This document shows positions 1 to 8,232 of a stretch of DNA of 64,000 nt, piece after piece. This DNA comes from Thermoleophilia bacterium SCSIO 60948 (GTDB taxonomy: Bacteria; Actinomycetota; Thermoleophilia; Solirubrobacterales; 70-9), in NCBI GenBank assembly GCA_021496505.1, contig CP053031.1:124001-188000 (forward strand). The letters are read 5' to 3'. Position numbers and translations under genes: made by a program. The notes under the pieces were generated by a model. That model made no database searches. It was not told where the DNA came from and worked only from the letters and a program-made list of their open reading frames with translations. Every line of letters starts with the position of its first letter. The stretch's first letter is position 1.

Positions 1-1
1 G

Positions 2-259
2 ATAGTCGGGGGTGATGTTGCGAGCGGCGCACGCGGTGCGCGAACCCGCCTCGGGTTCAGAGCGCTGCGCGCCTCGGGGCGGATCGACCGCAGCTTCGCG
101 GGCGACGGAACGATGACGGTCCGCGCCGCGGCCTCCTCGGCCGACCTCCGCATGTCCGATCTGACCCGTCGAGGTGATCGGATCCTGTCGCTGAACGGGG
201 TCGACGCCTCCGGCTCTGACGCTGATCTCTCCGTGGTCCAGCTTCGGGATCGTCGCTAG
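2..259 (+). CDS. C-terminal end of a delta-60-repeat protein (partial)
   Basis: The frame is open from base 2 to a TAG at 257-259, and the gene begins outside the window. The 85 visible residues read IVGGDVASG...LGFRALRASGRIDRSFAGDGT...GDRILSLNGVDASGSDADLSVVQL. This matches the spacing of one and a half delta-60 repeats, the roughly 55-residue beta-propeller-like repeat with the hallmark 'G(R/S)(L/I)D.SF.GDG' followed by 'D.(L/V)(A/V)(R/Q)(L/Y)'. Such proteins are usually secreted or surface-bound and of unknown function. The family call rests on this motif pattern alone, and the end of the gene says nothing about its export signal. Confidence 0.6.
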   Translation: MVGGDVASGARGARTRLGFRALRASGRIDRSFAGDGTMTVRAAASSADLRMSDLTRRGDRILSLNGVDASGSDADLSVVQLRDRR

Positions 260-302
260 CCGGCTCGGCGATCCGAGAGACGGGCGAGCCCGACCGCGAG
301 CT

Positions 303-2570
303 CTACGTGAGCGCCGGCGTCTGCTCGACGAGCTCGCCGAGCGATGACCAGGCCGCCTCGGCGTCGGCGACGGGCATCGATACCTGATCGCCGCGGACCC
401 TGATCTCGATCCGGTCGCCGCCCGTCGTGCCGAGCGCGAGCGCTCCGACCCCCGCTGCACGGGCGCGATCGATCAGCGCCTCGATGCGACCGGAGTCCGC
501 CGCGACGACGAAGCCGCCGACGCCCTCGCCGTATAGCGCCGCCTCGCCGGCGGCCGAGAGCGACTCCGAGGCCTCGCCGCCGAGCCGGTCCTCGAGCCCT
601 TCGAGGTCACAGTCGAGCCCGACCCCGCCGGCGATCGCCATCTCTGCGAGCGCGACGCCGAGGCCTCCGTCGGAGACGTCGTGGGCGGCCTCGACCTCGC
701 CGGCGCGGACGGCGTCGCGGACGAGCTCGATCGCGTTCGCGACATCGCCGAAGCCGGCCTCCGGCAATCCCGGGCCGAGCTCGCCACGGAGCTTCGCGAG
801 CTCCGAGCCGGCGAGCGCCGGGGCGAACGGCCCGATCAGCGCGATCGCCTGGTCCTCGCGCAGTGCGACGACCCCCGCGCGCTCGGGATCCGGGACCTCA
901 CCGACCATGCCGACGACCGGCGTCGGATAGATCGGGCCCTCGTCGGTCTCGTTGTAGAGCGAGACGTTGCCGCCGACGACCGGCACGCCGAGCGCCTCGC
1001 ACGCGTCGGCCATCGCCTGGGTCGACTGGTCGAGCTGCCAGGCGACGGGCGGCTTCTCGGGGTTACCGAAGTTGAGGCAGTTGGTCAGCCCCAGCGGCTC
1101 GGCGCCGACGCAGGCGAGGTTCTGCGCGCACTCGAGCACCGCCTCGACCGTCCCGGCGTAGGGATCGCAGGCGACGCGGCGGCCGTTGCCGTCGATCGAC
1201 ATCGCGATCGCCACCCCGGACTCGGGGACGAGCAGGACGGCGGCGTCGGCTCCCTCCGGGCGGCGAATCGTGCGCGAGCCGACGATCTGGTCGTATTGCT
1301 CGAACGCCCAGCGCTTCGAGGCGATCGTCGGCGCGGCGAGCAGCGCGAGCAGCTCCGAGTTCGGGTCGGCGGCGTCACCGACGGCACCGCGCCGCGGCGC
1401 CGTTCCCTCGCGACCCGCATAGAGCCAGCCCTCCGGCTCGGCCGGCGCGAGGTCGTAGACCGGGCACTCGTCGACGAGCGCGGTGACCGGCATCTCGCCG
1501 ACGACCTCGCCCTCGCGCAGGATTCGCATCACGCGCTCGGAGATCACCTCGCCGATCACCGCCGAGCCGGTCTCCCACTTCTCGCAGACGGCGAGGACCT
1601 CGTCGATCCGGTCCGGATCGCAGACGGCGAGCATCCGCTCCTGGGACTCGGAGACCATGATCTCGAACGGCTCCATGTCGGCTTCGCGAAGCGGCACGTT
1701 GGCGACGTCGATCGCCATCCCGACCTCGCCCTTGGCCGCCATCTCGGAGGCGGAGGACGTCAGGCCGGCGGCGCCGAGGTCCTGGAGCGAGACGATCAGG
1801 TCGCGCTCGAGCAGCTCGAGGCAGCACTCGAGGACCTTCTTCTCCTCGAACGGATCTCCGATCTGGACCGTCGGTCGCTTCTCCGATCCCTCCTCGAGCT
1901 CGGCCGAGGCGAGCACCGATGCGCCGCCGATCCCGTCGCGACCCGTCGAGGCGCCGAACAGGACGATCGCATTGCCGACCCCGGTCGCGGCCGAGCGCAT
2001 CAGCGCCTCGGTCGGCGCGATCCCGGCGCACATCGCGTTGACGAGGCAGTTCTGCTCATACGGCGCCTCGAAGGCGACCTCGCCGCCGACCGTCGCGACG
2101 CCGATCGAGTTGCCGTAGTGGCCGATCCCGGCGACGACGCGCTCGAACAGGTAGCGCGAGCGCGGCGAGGAGAGCTCGCCGAAGCGCAGCGAGTCGAGGA
2201 TCGCGATCGGCCGCGCGCCGAGCGCGAACACGTCGCGCAGGATCCCGCCGACCCCCGTCGCCGCGCCCTGGAACGGCTCGACCGCGCTCGGGTGGTTGTG
2301 GGACTCGACCTTGAACGCGATCGAGTACCCGCCACCGATGTCGACCGCGCCCGCGTTCTCGCCAGGGCCCATGACGATCCGCGGCCCCTCGGTCGGCAGC
2401 CTGCTGAGCACCTTCTTCGAGTGCTTGTAGGCGCAGTGCTCGGACCACAGCAGCGAGAACATCGCCAGCTCGACCTCGTTCGGGTCGCGGCCCATCAGCC
2501 GCTGGATCTCGGCGTACTCGGAGTCCGTCAGACCGAGCTCGCGATGGGCGCTGGTGGCGGGGTCGCTCAC
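303..2570 (-). CDS. purL: Phosphoribosylformylglycinamidine synthase subunit PurL
   Basis: Small-type PurL, the ATP-dependent synthetase subunit that turns FGAR into FGAM in step 4 of purine synthesis using ammonia channelled from PurQ. At about 755 residues it has the usual length of the PurQ/PurS-dependent form. Visible motifs are SEHCAYKHSKK near residue 45, SHNHPSAVEPFQGAATGVGG near 92, LQDLGAAGLTSS in the middle, and the duplicated AIRS-like half with NCLNFGNPE and VVGGNVSLYNE. I start it at the GTG at 2570 (VSDPATSAHREL) rather than the TTG three codons upstream, because a TAGATT box ends 7 bases before that GTG and suggests a leaderless mRNA. PurQ and PurS, its partners, are encoded 3 kb away on the same strand. 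Confidence 0.97.
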   Translation of the reverse strand: MSDPATSAHRELGLTDSEYAEIQRLMGRDPNEVELAMFSLLWSEHCAYKHSKKVLSRLPTEGPRIVMGPGENAGAVDIGGGYSIAFKVESHNHPSAVEPFQGAATGVGGILRDVFALGARPIAILDSLRFGELSSPRSRYLFERVVAGIGHYGNSIGVATVGGEVAFEAPYEQNCLVNAMCAGIAPTEALMRSAATGVGNAIVLFGASTGRDGIGGASVLASAELEEGSEKRPTVQIGDPFEEKKVLECCLELLERDLIVSLQDLGAAGLTSSASEMAAKGEVGMAIDVANVPLREADMEPFEIMVSESQERMLAVCDPDRIDEVLAVCEKWETGSAVIGEVISERVMRILREGEVVGEMPVTALVDECPVYDLAPAEPEGWLYAGREGTAPRRGAVGDAADPNSELLALLAAPTIASKRWAFEQYDQIVGSRTIRRPEGADAAVLLVPESGVAIAMSIDGNGRRVACDPYAGTVEAVLECAQNLACVGAEPLGLTNCLNFGNPEKPPVAWQLDQSTQAMADACEALGVPVVGGNVSLYNETDEGPIYPTPVVGMVGEVPDPERAGVVALREDQAIALIGPFAPALAGSELAKLRGELGPGLPEAGFGDVANAIELVRDAVRAGEVEAAHDVSDGGLGVALAEMAIAGGVGLDCDLEGLEDRLGGEASESLSAAGEAALYGEGVGGFVVAADSGRIEALIDRARAAGVGALALGTTGGDRIEIRVRGDQVSMPVADAEAAWSSLGELVEQTPALT

Positions 2571-2577
2571 CGGCCGC

Positions 2578-2583
2578 AATCTA
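2578..2583 (-). promoter_or_regulatory. -10 box of purL (leaderless)
   Basis: TAGATT on the minus strand, followed by 7 bases and the GTG at 2570. Transcription starting about 7 bases after the box would begin at the start codon. No clear -35 is seen. Confidence 0.5.
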
Positions 2584-2621
2584 GTCCGCGGTGCGGCAGC
2601 ACGAGCGATCCGAGGCCGCTC

Positions 2622-4595
2622 TCAGCGCAGTTCCCGAGGTAGCTGTCGACGGACGGCCGGGACGAGACTGCGTACGAAGGTCGCGGTGAGGTGGTTCGTG
2701 TTGCGGTAGACGAGCGCGTTGCCGATCACCGCCGCGCAGCGCCCGTCGACGCCGCATATGTCGGGAATCACGTCGATCACGTCCGTGTCCGGGGACACCG
2801 CGATCGCACGGTCCTCGAAGTTGCCGGCGAGGTCGTCCGGCAGCGCGAAGGCGCAGTCGTCGAGCGAATCGAGCGATCGGGCGACGCAGCGCGGGATGTC
2901 CGTGGGCGGCGACGGCGGGTTCTTGAACGCGATGACCTCGGCTCGGGCATCGCCGACCCGCTCGATCACATCGGCGTAGCCGCGTTCGAGCTCGGATGGA
3001 TCCACGGGGTAGTCCGTGTCGGTCCCGGTGATCACGAAGTCCGGCCGCTCGGACGCGATCCGCTCCAGCATCGCGTCGCGCCACTGGAGGCAGTCCTCGC
3101 CGTCGGAGACCGTCGGAGACCAGACCCCGTCGATCGGTGGACAACCACCCTTGGTCATCACGACGAGCCTCCAGCCGGCGCGCTTGGCGATCGGCTCGAG
3201 TGCGGGGAAGAACTGCATCGCGTGCGAGTCGCCGAGCAGGACGACGGTGCGCTTCGCGTCGCGGTCGCCGTAGACGCACTCGGGCTGTTCGGTCTCACCG
3301 CGGTTGAGGAAGCAGCCGTCGCGGATCAACCGGCCTCGGTCGCGAAGCGCGCGATCCGGCGCCGGGCGCACCGAGTCGGCGACGAGCTGGAGCTGCGAGC
3401 CCGAACCGAGCGCGCGAGCTCCGGTCACGTCGTCGCGCGGCGCCTGTGTCATCGCCGGCGCGGCGAGCACGATCGTCGCGCCCAGGACCGAGGCCGTCGC
3501 CGTTCCCCACAGCGCGACGGCGGCGGTGCGGCGGCGGACGAAGATCGCGGCGTGGTGGAGCGGGCGCTCGACCAGAGCGTGCGAGAGGGCGGCCGGGAAG
3601 TAGGCGAGCGCGACCACCGCGAGGCCCTCGAGCGCGCTGAGCGGCCCGCCGAGGATCGCGGCGGCGAAGATCAGCAACGGCCAGTGCCAGAGGTACCACG
3701 AGTAGGAGAGCCGGCCGACGTGGCGCGCTGCCGGCGCGGTGAGGATCCGCGAGGCGGACCAGCGCCCCGCCTGCGTCCGTCCGGCGACGATCAGGGCCGC
3801 CGCGCCGAGCGTCGGGAGCAGGGCGGCGACGCCCGGGAACGGGTCGGCGCCGTCGAGGAACAGCACCGTGGCCGCGATCGAAGCCATGCCGGCCCAGCCG
3901 AGCGCCCGGGCCGCTCGCTCCCCCAGACGCGGGACGGGCGCGAGCGCGATGACGGCGCCGAGCGCGAGCTCCCAGGCGCGGGCGAAGGTCGAGAAGTAGG
4001 CCTGCTCGGGATCACCCGCCGTGAACGCGAGCCCGTACGCGAACGATGCGATTCCGATCGCGCTCGCCAGAACGAGGGCGCGCGGACGGACGGCGCGCCC
4101 GCTCCGCCGCCACCACAGCGACGCCGCGATCAGCAGTACGGGCCAGAAGACGTAGAACTGCTCCTCGACCGACAGGGTCCAGAAGTGCTGCACCGGGCTC
4201 GCGTCGACGTCGGTGCCGAAGTAGTCGACCGACTGCGCCATGAAGACCCAGTTGACGAAGTAGAGCGCCGAGGCGATCACCTGTGAGGAGACGAGGTCCT
4301 CGTCGACGGGTGAGAGGAAGAGCCGCGTCCCGGCGACGACGAAGACGAGGACGATCGCCGCCAACGGCAGCAGGCGGCGCACGCGAGCCGACCAGAACCG
4401 CGCCAGTGAGATCGTCCCGGTCGACTCGAGCTCACGGATCAGCAGGCCGGTTATGAGGAAGCCGGAGATGACGAAGAAGACGTCGACGCCGGCGAAGCCT
4501 CCGCGGGCGAACGGCACGCCGGCGTGCGCGAGCAGCACCGCGCCGAGCGTGACGGCGCGCAGGCCCTCGATGTCTGCTCTGAAGCGGCCGTTCAT
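2622..4595 (-). CDS. Acyltransferase 3 family membrane protein with C-terminal SGNH domain
   Basis: Integral-membrane O-acyltransferase of the OafA/YrhL type, fused to an extracytoplasmic SGNH esterase-like domain. Such proteins acetylate cell-surface polysaccharides or peptidoglycan. From the ATG at 4595 (MNGRFRADIEGLRAV) the protein is 657 residues. Visible are the family motifs FFVISGFLITGLL and RFWSARVRRLLP, the SPVQHFWTLSVEEQFYVFWP loop, about ten hydrophobic helices, and a C-terminal half with VVLLGDSHAMQF (the GDSH block) and a late NHLT that supplies the catalytic His region. The frame is open upstream to 4757, but that extension is Pro/Gly/Ser-rich, does not resemble the family and would overlap the divergent gene, so I reject it. 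The substrate cannot be told. It sits between purine genes without an obvious functional link. Confidence 0.88.
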   Translation of the reverse strand: MNGRFRADIEGLRAVTLGAVLLAHAGVPFARGGFAGVDVFFVISGFLITGLLIRELESTGTISLARFWSARVRRLLPLAAIVLVFVVAGTRLFLSPVDEDLVSSQVIASALYFVNWVFMAQSVDYFGTDVDASPVQHFWTLSVEEQFYVFWPVLLIAASLWWRRSGRAVRPRALVLASAIGIASFAYGLAFTAGDPEQAYFSTFARAWELALGAVIALAPVPRLGERAARALGWAGMASIAATVLFLDGADPFPGVAALLPTLGAAALIVAGRTQAGRWSASRILTAPAARHVGRLSYSWYLWHWPLLIFAAAILGGPLSALEGLAVVALAYFPAALSHALVERPLHHAAIFVRRRTAAVALWGTATASVLGATIVLAAPAMTQAPRDDVTGARALGSGSQLQLVADSVRPAPDRALRDRGRLIRDGCFLNRGETEQPECVYGDRDAKRTVVLLGDSHAMQFFPALEPIAKRAGWRLVVMTKGGCPPIDGVWSPTVSDGEDCLQWRDAMLERIASERPDFVITGTDTDYPVDPSELERGYADVIERVGDARAEVIAFKNPPSPPTDIPRCVARSLDSLDDCAFALPDDLAGNFEDRAIAVSPDTDVIDVIPDICGVDGRCAAVIGNALVYRNTNHLTATFVRSLVPAVRRQLPRELR

Positions 4596-4702
4596 GCGGG
4601 GAGAGAGGGTCGCCGCCCGCGACCCGGCGGCGAATGGGGTCGTGGAGCCATCTTGAGGCGCCCCGGTTCCCGGATCGCCCACCCTGGGTGTCCTCGACGC
4701 CA

Positions 4703-4708
4703 TATCAT
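4703..4708 (+). promoter_or_regulatory. -10 box of the 4717 gene (leaderless)
   Basis: TATCAT, followed by 8 bases and the ATG at 4717. This favours ATG 4717 over the in-frame GTG at 4711 as the start. Confidence 0.45.
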
Positions 4709-4716
4709 CGGTGGCG

Positions 4717-5364
4717 ATGGAGGCATCTCCCAGGGACGAGTGGCGGGTCGAGGTCACGCTCGACTATTCCGAGCACGGCAACAGTCTCGGCGAGCGCCTC
4801 GGGGCGCTCGACCTCGACGACGAGTTCCGCGAGCGGCTCGGCCGCCGCGTGATCGTCACGCGCGACGGCCCGAAGCTGTTCGCCTACTCGCGCGACCCGG
4901 CGGCCGTGCGCGAGGCGAAGACGCTGATCGAGCAGATCCTCGAGGAGGACTCGCTCGACGCGACGATCGCGGTGACCCGCTGGCATCCGATCGAGGAGGC
5001 CTGGCAGGACGCCGAGCTGCCGCTGCCGCAGACGCCCGAGCAGGAGGAGGCCGAGCGCGAGGCCAACGAGGTCGCCGAGCAGGCGGAGGTCGCCGAGACC
5101 GGCGAGTACGACTGGCAGGTCGCCGTCGAGCACGTCAGCTTCGGCGAGGCCCGCGAGCTGGCCGAGCGCCTGCGCGAGGACGGCCTCGACGCGGAGGCCC
5201 ATTGGCGCCACGTCCTCGTCGGTGCCCTGACCGAAGAGCGGGCCGAAGAGCTCGTCGAGCGCGTTCGCGCGATCGCCCCCGATGACGCGCGCATCCACAT
5301 CCGCGCCAACCTCGACGACGTCAACGCGCCGACGTTCTTCTTCTTCCCGGGCGTCGCGCCGTAG
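4717..5364 (+). CDS. Conserved hypothetical protein with two tandem alpha/beta repeats
   Basis: Soluble, acidic protein of 215 residues that I do not recognise as a named family. It appears internally duplicated. The N-terminal unit (WRVEVTLDYSEHGNSLGERL...KTLIEQILEEDSLDATIAVTRW) and the C-terminal unit (DWQVAVEHVSFGEARELAERL...RAIAPDDARIHIRANL) each start with W-x-V-x-V and end with a helix plus a strand. They are joined by a charged Glu-rich linker around residues 100-130. The pattern strand-helix-strand-helix-strand resembles a ferredoxin-like fold, but that is inference. The C-terminus ends in a run of four phenylalanines. It is transcribed divergently from the acyltransferase and convergently with purQ. 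Confidence 0.8.
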   Translation: MEASPRDEWRVEVTLDYSEHGNSLGERLGALDLDDEFRERLGRRVIVTRDGPKLFAYSRDPAAVREAKTLIEQILEEDSLDATIAVTRWHPIEEAWQDAELPLPQTPEQEEAEREANEVAEQAEVAETGEYDWQVAVEHVSFGEARELAERLREDGLDAEAHWRHVLVGALTEERAEELVERVRAIAPDDARIHIRANLDDVNAPTFFFFPGVAP

Positions 5365-5409
5365 CCGGCTGGAGCCCGGGCCCGCGGGGCCTCGCCGAGC
5401 TCAGTCGCT

Positions 5410-6072
5410 TCAGGCGGCGACGCTCGCCGCGGCTTCGAACAGCCGCAGGCCGTCGACCGAACCGGTCAGCGGGTCGACCGCGTGCTCGGGGTGGGGCATC
5501 AGGCCCATGACGTTGCCGGCCTCGTTGCGGACCCCCGCGATCCGGCGGACCGAGCCGTTCGGCTCGTCGCCGGGGGCGTAGCGCAGCACGACGAGACCCT
5601 CGGACTCGATTCGCTCGAGCTCGTCGTCGGGCGCGAAGTAGCGACCGCTCTGGTGCTTGGCGGGGATCGACAGCCGCTCTCCCGGCTCGAGACCGCGCGT
5701 CCACGCGCACTCGGTCGAGTCGACCTCGAGCTCGACCTGGCGGCAGATGAACCGCAGGCCGGTGTTCGGCAGCAGCGCGCCCGGCAGCAGTCCCGCCTCG
5801 CATAGGACCTGGAAGCCGTTGCAGATACCCAGCACCGGACCGCCGGCCGCCGCGAACTCGGCGACCGCGCCCATCGCCGGCGAGAAGCGCGCCAGCGCGC
5901 CGGCCCGCAGGTAGTCGCCGTAGGAGAAGCCGCCCGGGACGACGATCGCGTCGAGGCCGCTCAGGTCCGTGTCGCCGTGCCAGACGAGCCGCGCCTCGCC
6001 GGCGCGCTCGCAGGCCATGACGGCGTCGCGCTCGTCACACGAGCCCGGGAACTGGAGGACGCCGAAGACCAC
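5410..6072 (-). CDS. purQ: Phosphoribosylformylglycinamidine synthase subunit PurQ (glutaminase)
   Basis: Class I glutamine amidotransferase that releases ammonia from glutamine for PurL. At 220 residues it has normal length. It begins VFGVLQFPGSCDERD, has PGGFSYGDYLRAGALA, the nucleophile Cys84 in GICNGFQVL, the ICRQVELEV segment typical of PurQ, and a late MPHPEHAVDP that carries the catalytic His and Glu. Its start lies 4 bases after the purS stop, so purS-purQ are almost certainly one translationally coupled unit. PurL, the synthetase partner, is encoded downstream on the same strand but separated by two other genes. Confidence 0.97.
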   Translation of the reverse strand: MVFGVLQFPGSCDERDAVMACERAGEARLVWHGDTDLSGLDAIVVPGGFSYGDYLRAGALARFSPAMGAVAEFAAAGGPVLGICNGFQVLCEAGLLPGALLPNTGLRFICRQVELEVDSTECAWTRGLEPGERLSIPAKHQSGRYFAPDDELERIESEGLVVLRYAPGDEPNGSVRRIAGVRNEAGNVMGLMPHPEHAVDPLTGSVDGLRLFEAAASVAA

Positions 6073-6075
6073 CGC

Positions 6076-6321
6076 TCAGGCGGCCGCCGCGTCCGAGCTC
6101 TCGAGCTCGACGATCTCGTAGTCCTCGATCAACGTGTTGGCGAGCAGCTTCTCGCACAGATCGGGGATCGCGTCGGGGCCGTCGGCCTCGAGCTCGACTA
6201 TCCGTCCCACGCGGACGTCGTCGATCCCCGAGAAGCCGAGCGCCGGCAGCGCGCGCTCGATCGCCTTGCCCTGCGGGTCGAGGATTCCCTGTTTCGGACG
6301 GATCAGCACGCGCACCTTCAT
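6076..6321 (-). CDS. purS: Phosphoribosylformylglycinamidine synthase subunit PurS
   Basis: Small 81-residue structural subunit that holds PurQ and small-type PurL together. The sequence opens MKVRVLIRPKQGILDPQGKA and contains GFSGIDDVRVGRIVELE and CEKLLANTLIEDYEI, the canonical PurS pattern of a strand, 'DPQG' turn and 'LLAN..IE.Y' helix. It is first in the purS-purQ pair, with a TAGATT box 9 bases before its ATG, so it probably has its own leaderless promoter. Confidence 0.96.
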   Translation of the reverse strand: MKVRVLIRPKQGILDPQGKAIERALPALGFSGIDDVRVGRIVELEADGPDAIPDLCEKLLANTLIEDYEIVELESSDAAAA

Positions 6322-6330
6322 CTGAGCGCC

Positions 6331-6336
6331 AATCTA
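6331..6336 (-). promoter_or_regulatory. -10 box of purS-purQ (leaderless)
   Basis: TAGATT on the minus strand, 9 bases before the purS ATG. It is the same hexamer as in front of purL. Confidence 0.5.
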
Positions 6337-6365
6337 GCGGCGGGTGGGGCGGAGGCGGGCGCGCC

Positions 6366-7289
6366 CTAACCCGCGTCCGACAGCGGGTAGCCGAGCTCGG
6401 TCAGGACCTCGCCCGCGATCCGCTCGAACGTCGCCAGGTCATCGGCCGACATCTCGCGCCGCCACTTGCCGAGCATCGCCTCGTCGGGCGGGCGCGTCGC
6501 GGCCTCGTGCATCGCCATCCGGCTCTCGGCCGACCGCGTCGGCTTGGCGCCGCGGCTCGGCAGGTCGCGGTCGAGCTCGGCCAGGCGGTCGGCCGAGCGC
6601 TCGTGGTAGTCGAGCATCGCCGGGTCGAAGTCGAGTCGCACGTGCTCGCAGATCCGCCGCAGCTCCGGTTCCGGGTCCGCGACGAGCGACTCGTAGCGGA
6701 CCTCGGTGTAGAGCTCGGGACCCAGCTTCTCGCCCTGGCGGCGGGCGCGACGGATCGAGCGCTTCCAGATCCGTGCCGCCTTGGCCATCGTCACGTCGTC
6801 GGTCAGCGCCAGCGTGTTGACCCGCGAGAGCGAGACGTCGCGACCGTCGCGGTAGATGTGGATGAACCGTGCCTCGGGGAGCGCGTGGTGGATGTGGCGC
6901 AGTCGGCGGACGTACGCCGGCGTCTTGTCGCCCCAGCGCGGCTTCCCCTCGCGAGCCGCGTAGGCCTCGTAGAACCCGCGCAGCGCCGCCGGCACACACT
7001 TCTCGCCTGCCTCACGGTGGCGCTCGGCGCGCTCGAGGACGTCGTCGCGCTCGAGTCCGTAGTCCCCCCAGCGCCAGTGCGAGGCGATCACGTCGACGAG
7101 CTGCGCCTGCGAGTCGCGCCCCTCCTCGGATGCGGTCCGGAGCTCGGGCAGGAATCCGGTCTCGGGCGGGATCGCGAGTGCCGGATGGGCGTCGAGCATC
7201 AGCCGCAGCAGCGTCGTGCCCGAGCGCCCGACGCCGACGATGAACGGCGCCGGCGTGCGCTCCTCGGGGTGTGCGGCCGCGTCAGCCAA
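6366..7289 (-). CDS. Sulfotransferase family protein
   Basis: PAPS-dependent sulfotransferase-like enzyme. From the TTG at 7289 it is 307 residues. The 5'-phosphosulfate loop is FIVGVGRSGTTLLRLMLDAHP (residues 16-36). The 3'-phosphate-binding segment is RFIHIYRDGRDVSLSRVN (near 141-158), followed by TEVRYESLVADPEPELRRICEH, the third conserved block of the family. I choose the TTG because GGGAG lies 8 bases upstream and it begins 20 bases after purC ends. The frame is open further upstream but would run into purC. The acceptor substrate is unknown. It sits between purC and purS on the same strand, so it may simply be carried along in the purine transcript. Confidence 0.85.
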   Translation of the reverse strand: MADAAAHPEERTPAPFIVGVGRSGTTLLRLMLDAHPALAIPPETGFLPELRTASEEGRDSQAQLVDVIASHWRWGDYGLERDDVLERAERHREAGEKCVPAALRGFYEAYAAREGKPRWGDKTPAYVRRLRHIHHALPEARFIHIYRDGRDVSLSRVNTLALTDDVTMAKAARIWKRSIRRARRQGEKLGPELYTEVRYESLVADPEPELRRICEHVRLDFDPAMLDYHERSADRLAELDRDLPSRGAKPTRSAESRMAMHEAATRPPDEAMLGKWRREMSADDLATFERIAGEVLTELGYPLSDAG

Positions 7290-7308
7290 AGAAGGGGCTC
7301 CCGCGCCT

Positions 7309-8160
7309 CTAGGGCCGCGCGGCGGAGATCCGGTCGTAGGCCTCCTGGTAGCGACGCCGGGTGTCCTCGACGACATCCTCGGGCAGCTCGGGCGCGGGCG
7401 GAGACTTGTCCCAGCCCGACTCCGAGAGCCAGTCGCGCAGCGGCTGCTTGTCGAACGAGCGCTGGCCGCGGCCGGGCTCGTAGTCGTCGACCGGCCAGAA
7501 GCGCGACGAGTCGGGCGTCAGGACCTCGTCGGCGAGCACGATCTCGGCTCCGGGCGAAGACCCGAACTCGAACTTCGTGTCGGCGAGGATGATCCCGCGC
7601 TCCAGCGCGTGCTGTGCGGCTCGCTCGTAGAGCTCGATCGAGATCCGGCGCAGTTCCTCCATCAACGCGTGGTCGCCGATGATCTGCGCGGCGCGGTCGA
7701 AACCGATGTTCTCGTCGTGCTCGCCGACCTCGGCCTTCGTCGCCGGGGTGAAGATCGGTTCGGGCAGCTTGTCGGACTCGCGCAGGCCCTCGGGCAGCGC
7801 GATCCCGCAGACCTCGCCGGTCTCGCCGTACTCCTTCCAGCCCGAACCGGAGATGTAGCCGCGCACGACGCACTCGACCGGGTACATCCCGAGCCGCTTG
7901 ACGCGCACGGCGCGGCCCTCGACCTCGGGCGGTACGTCGGTCGAGACCAGGTGGTTCGGGACGATGTCGCCCAGCAGGTCGAACCAGAAGAGCGACATCT
8001 CCGTCAGCAACCGGCCCTTGCCGGGGATCGGCGTCGGCATGACGACGTCGTAGGCCGAGATGCGATCCGAGGCGACCATCAACAGGTCGTCCTCGATCTC
8101 GTACATCTCACGTACCTTGCCGCGCGAGTGGAGCTTGAGATCCTCGATTGATGGGGTCAC
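7309..8160 (-). CDS. purC: Phosphoribosylaminoimidazole-succinocarboxamide synthase (SAICAR synthase)
   Basis: Ligates CAIR and aspartate with ATP to give SAICAR. From the GTG at 8160 the protein is 283 residues, the size of the plant/yeast-like PurC subgroup also seen in Actinobacteria. Motifs are LHSRGKVREMYE near the start, SDRISAYDVVMP, VECVVRGYISGSGWKEY, LPEPIFTPATKAEVGEHDEN, ILADTKFEFG and DEVLTPDSSRFWP. The frame stays open upstream to 9012, but that part runs antisense through the neighbouring plus-strand gene and lacks family similarity. No strong Shine-Dalgarno is seen before the GTG. A TAGAGT lies 11 bases upstream of it. Confidence 0.95.
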   Translation of the reverse strand: MTPSIEDLKLHSRGKVREMYEIEDDLLMVASDRISAYDVVMPTPIPGKGRLLTEMSLFWFDLLGDIVPNHLVSTDVPPEVEGRAVRVKRLGMYPVECVVRGYISGSGWKEYGETGEVCGIALPEGLRESDKLPEPIFTPATKAEVGEHDENIGFDRAAQIIGDHALMEELRRISIELYERAAQHALERGIILADTKFEFGSSPGAEIVLADEVLTPDSSRFWPVDDYEPGRGQRSFDKQPLRDWLSESGWDKSPPAPELPEDVVEDTRRRYQEAYDRISAARP

Positions 8161-8232
8161 GGTGTGGTAGGCGACTCTAGGCGAGGACCGCGCCGGCGGC
8201 TTCGCGTCGTCACCCGAATCTAGGAGCTTGCG

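Noticed and set aside
681-2642. 653-codon open frame antisense to purL
   Set aside because: A shadow frame: the opposite strand encodes a complete, motif-perfect PurL, and the antisense product is Arg/Asp/Leu-rich with no family pattern. Long antisense frames are expected at this GC content.
2691-4286. 531-codon open frame antisense to the acyltransferase gene
   Set aside because: The acyltransferase-SGNH protein on the other strand has all family motifs; the antisense product is nearly all Arg/Glu/Asp/Val.
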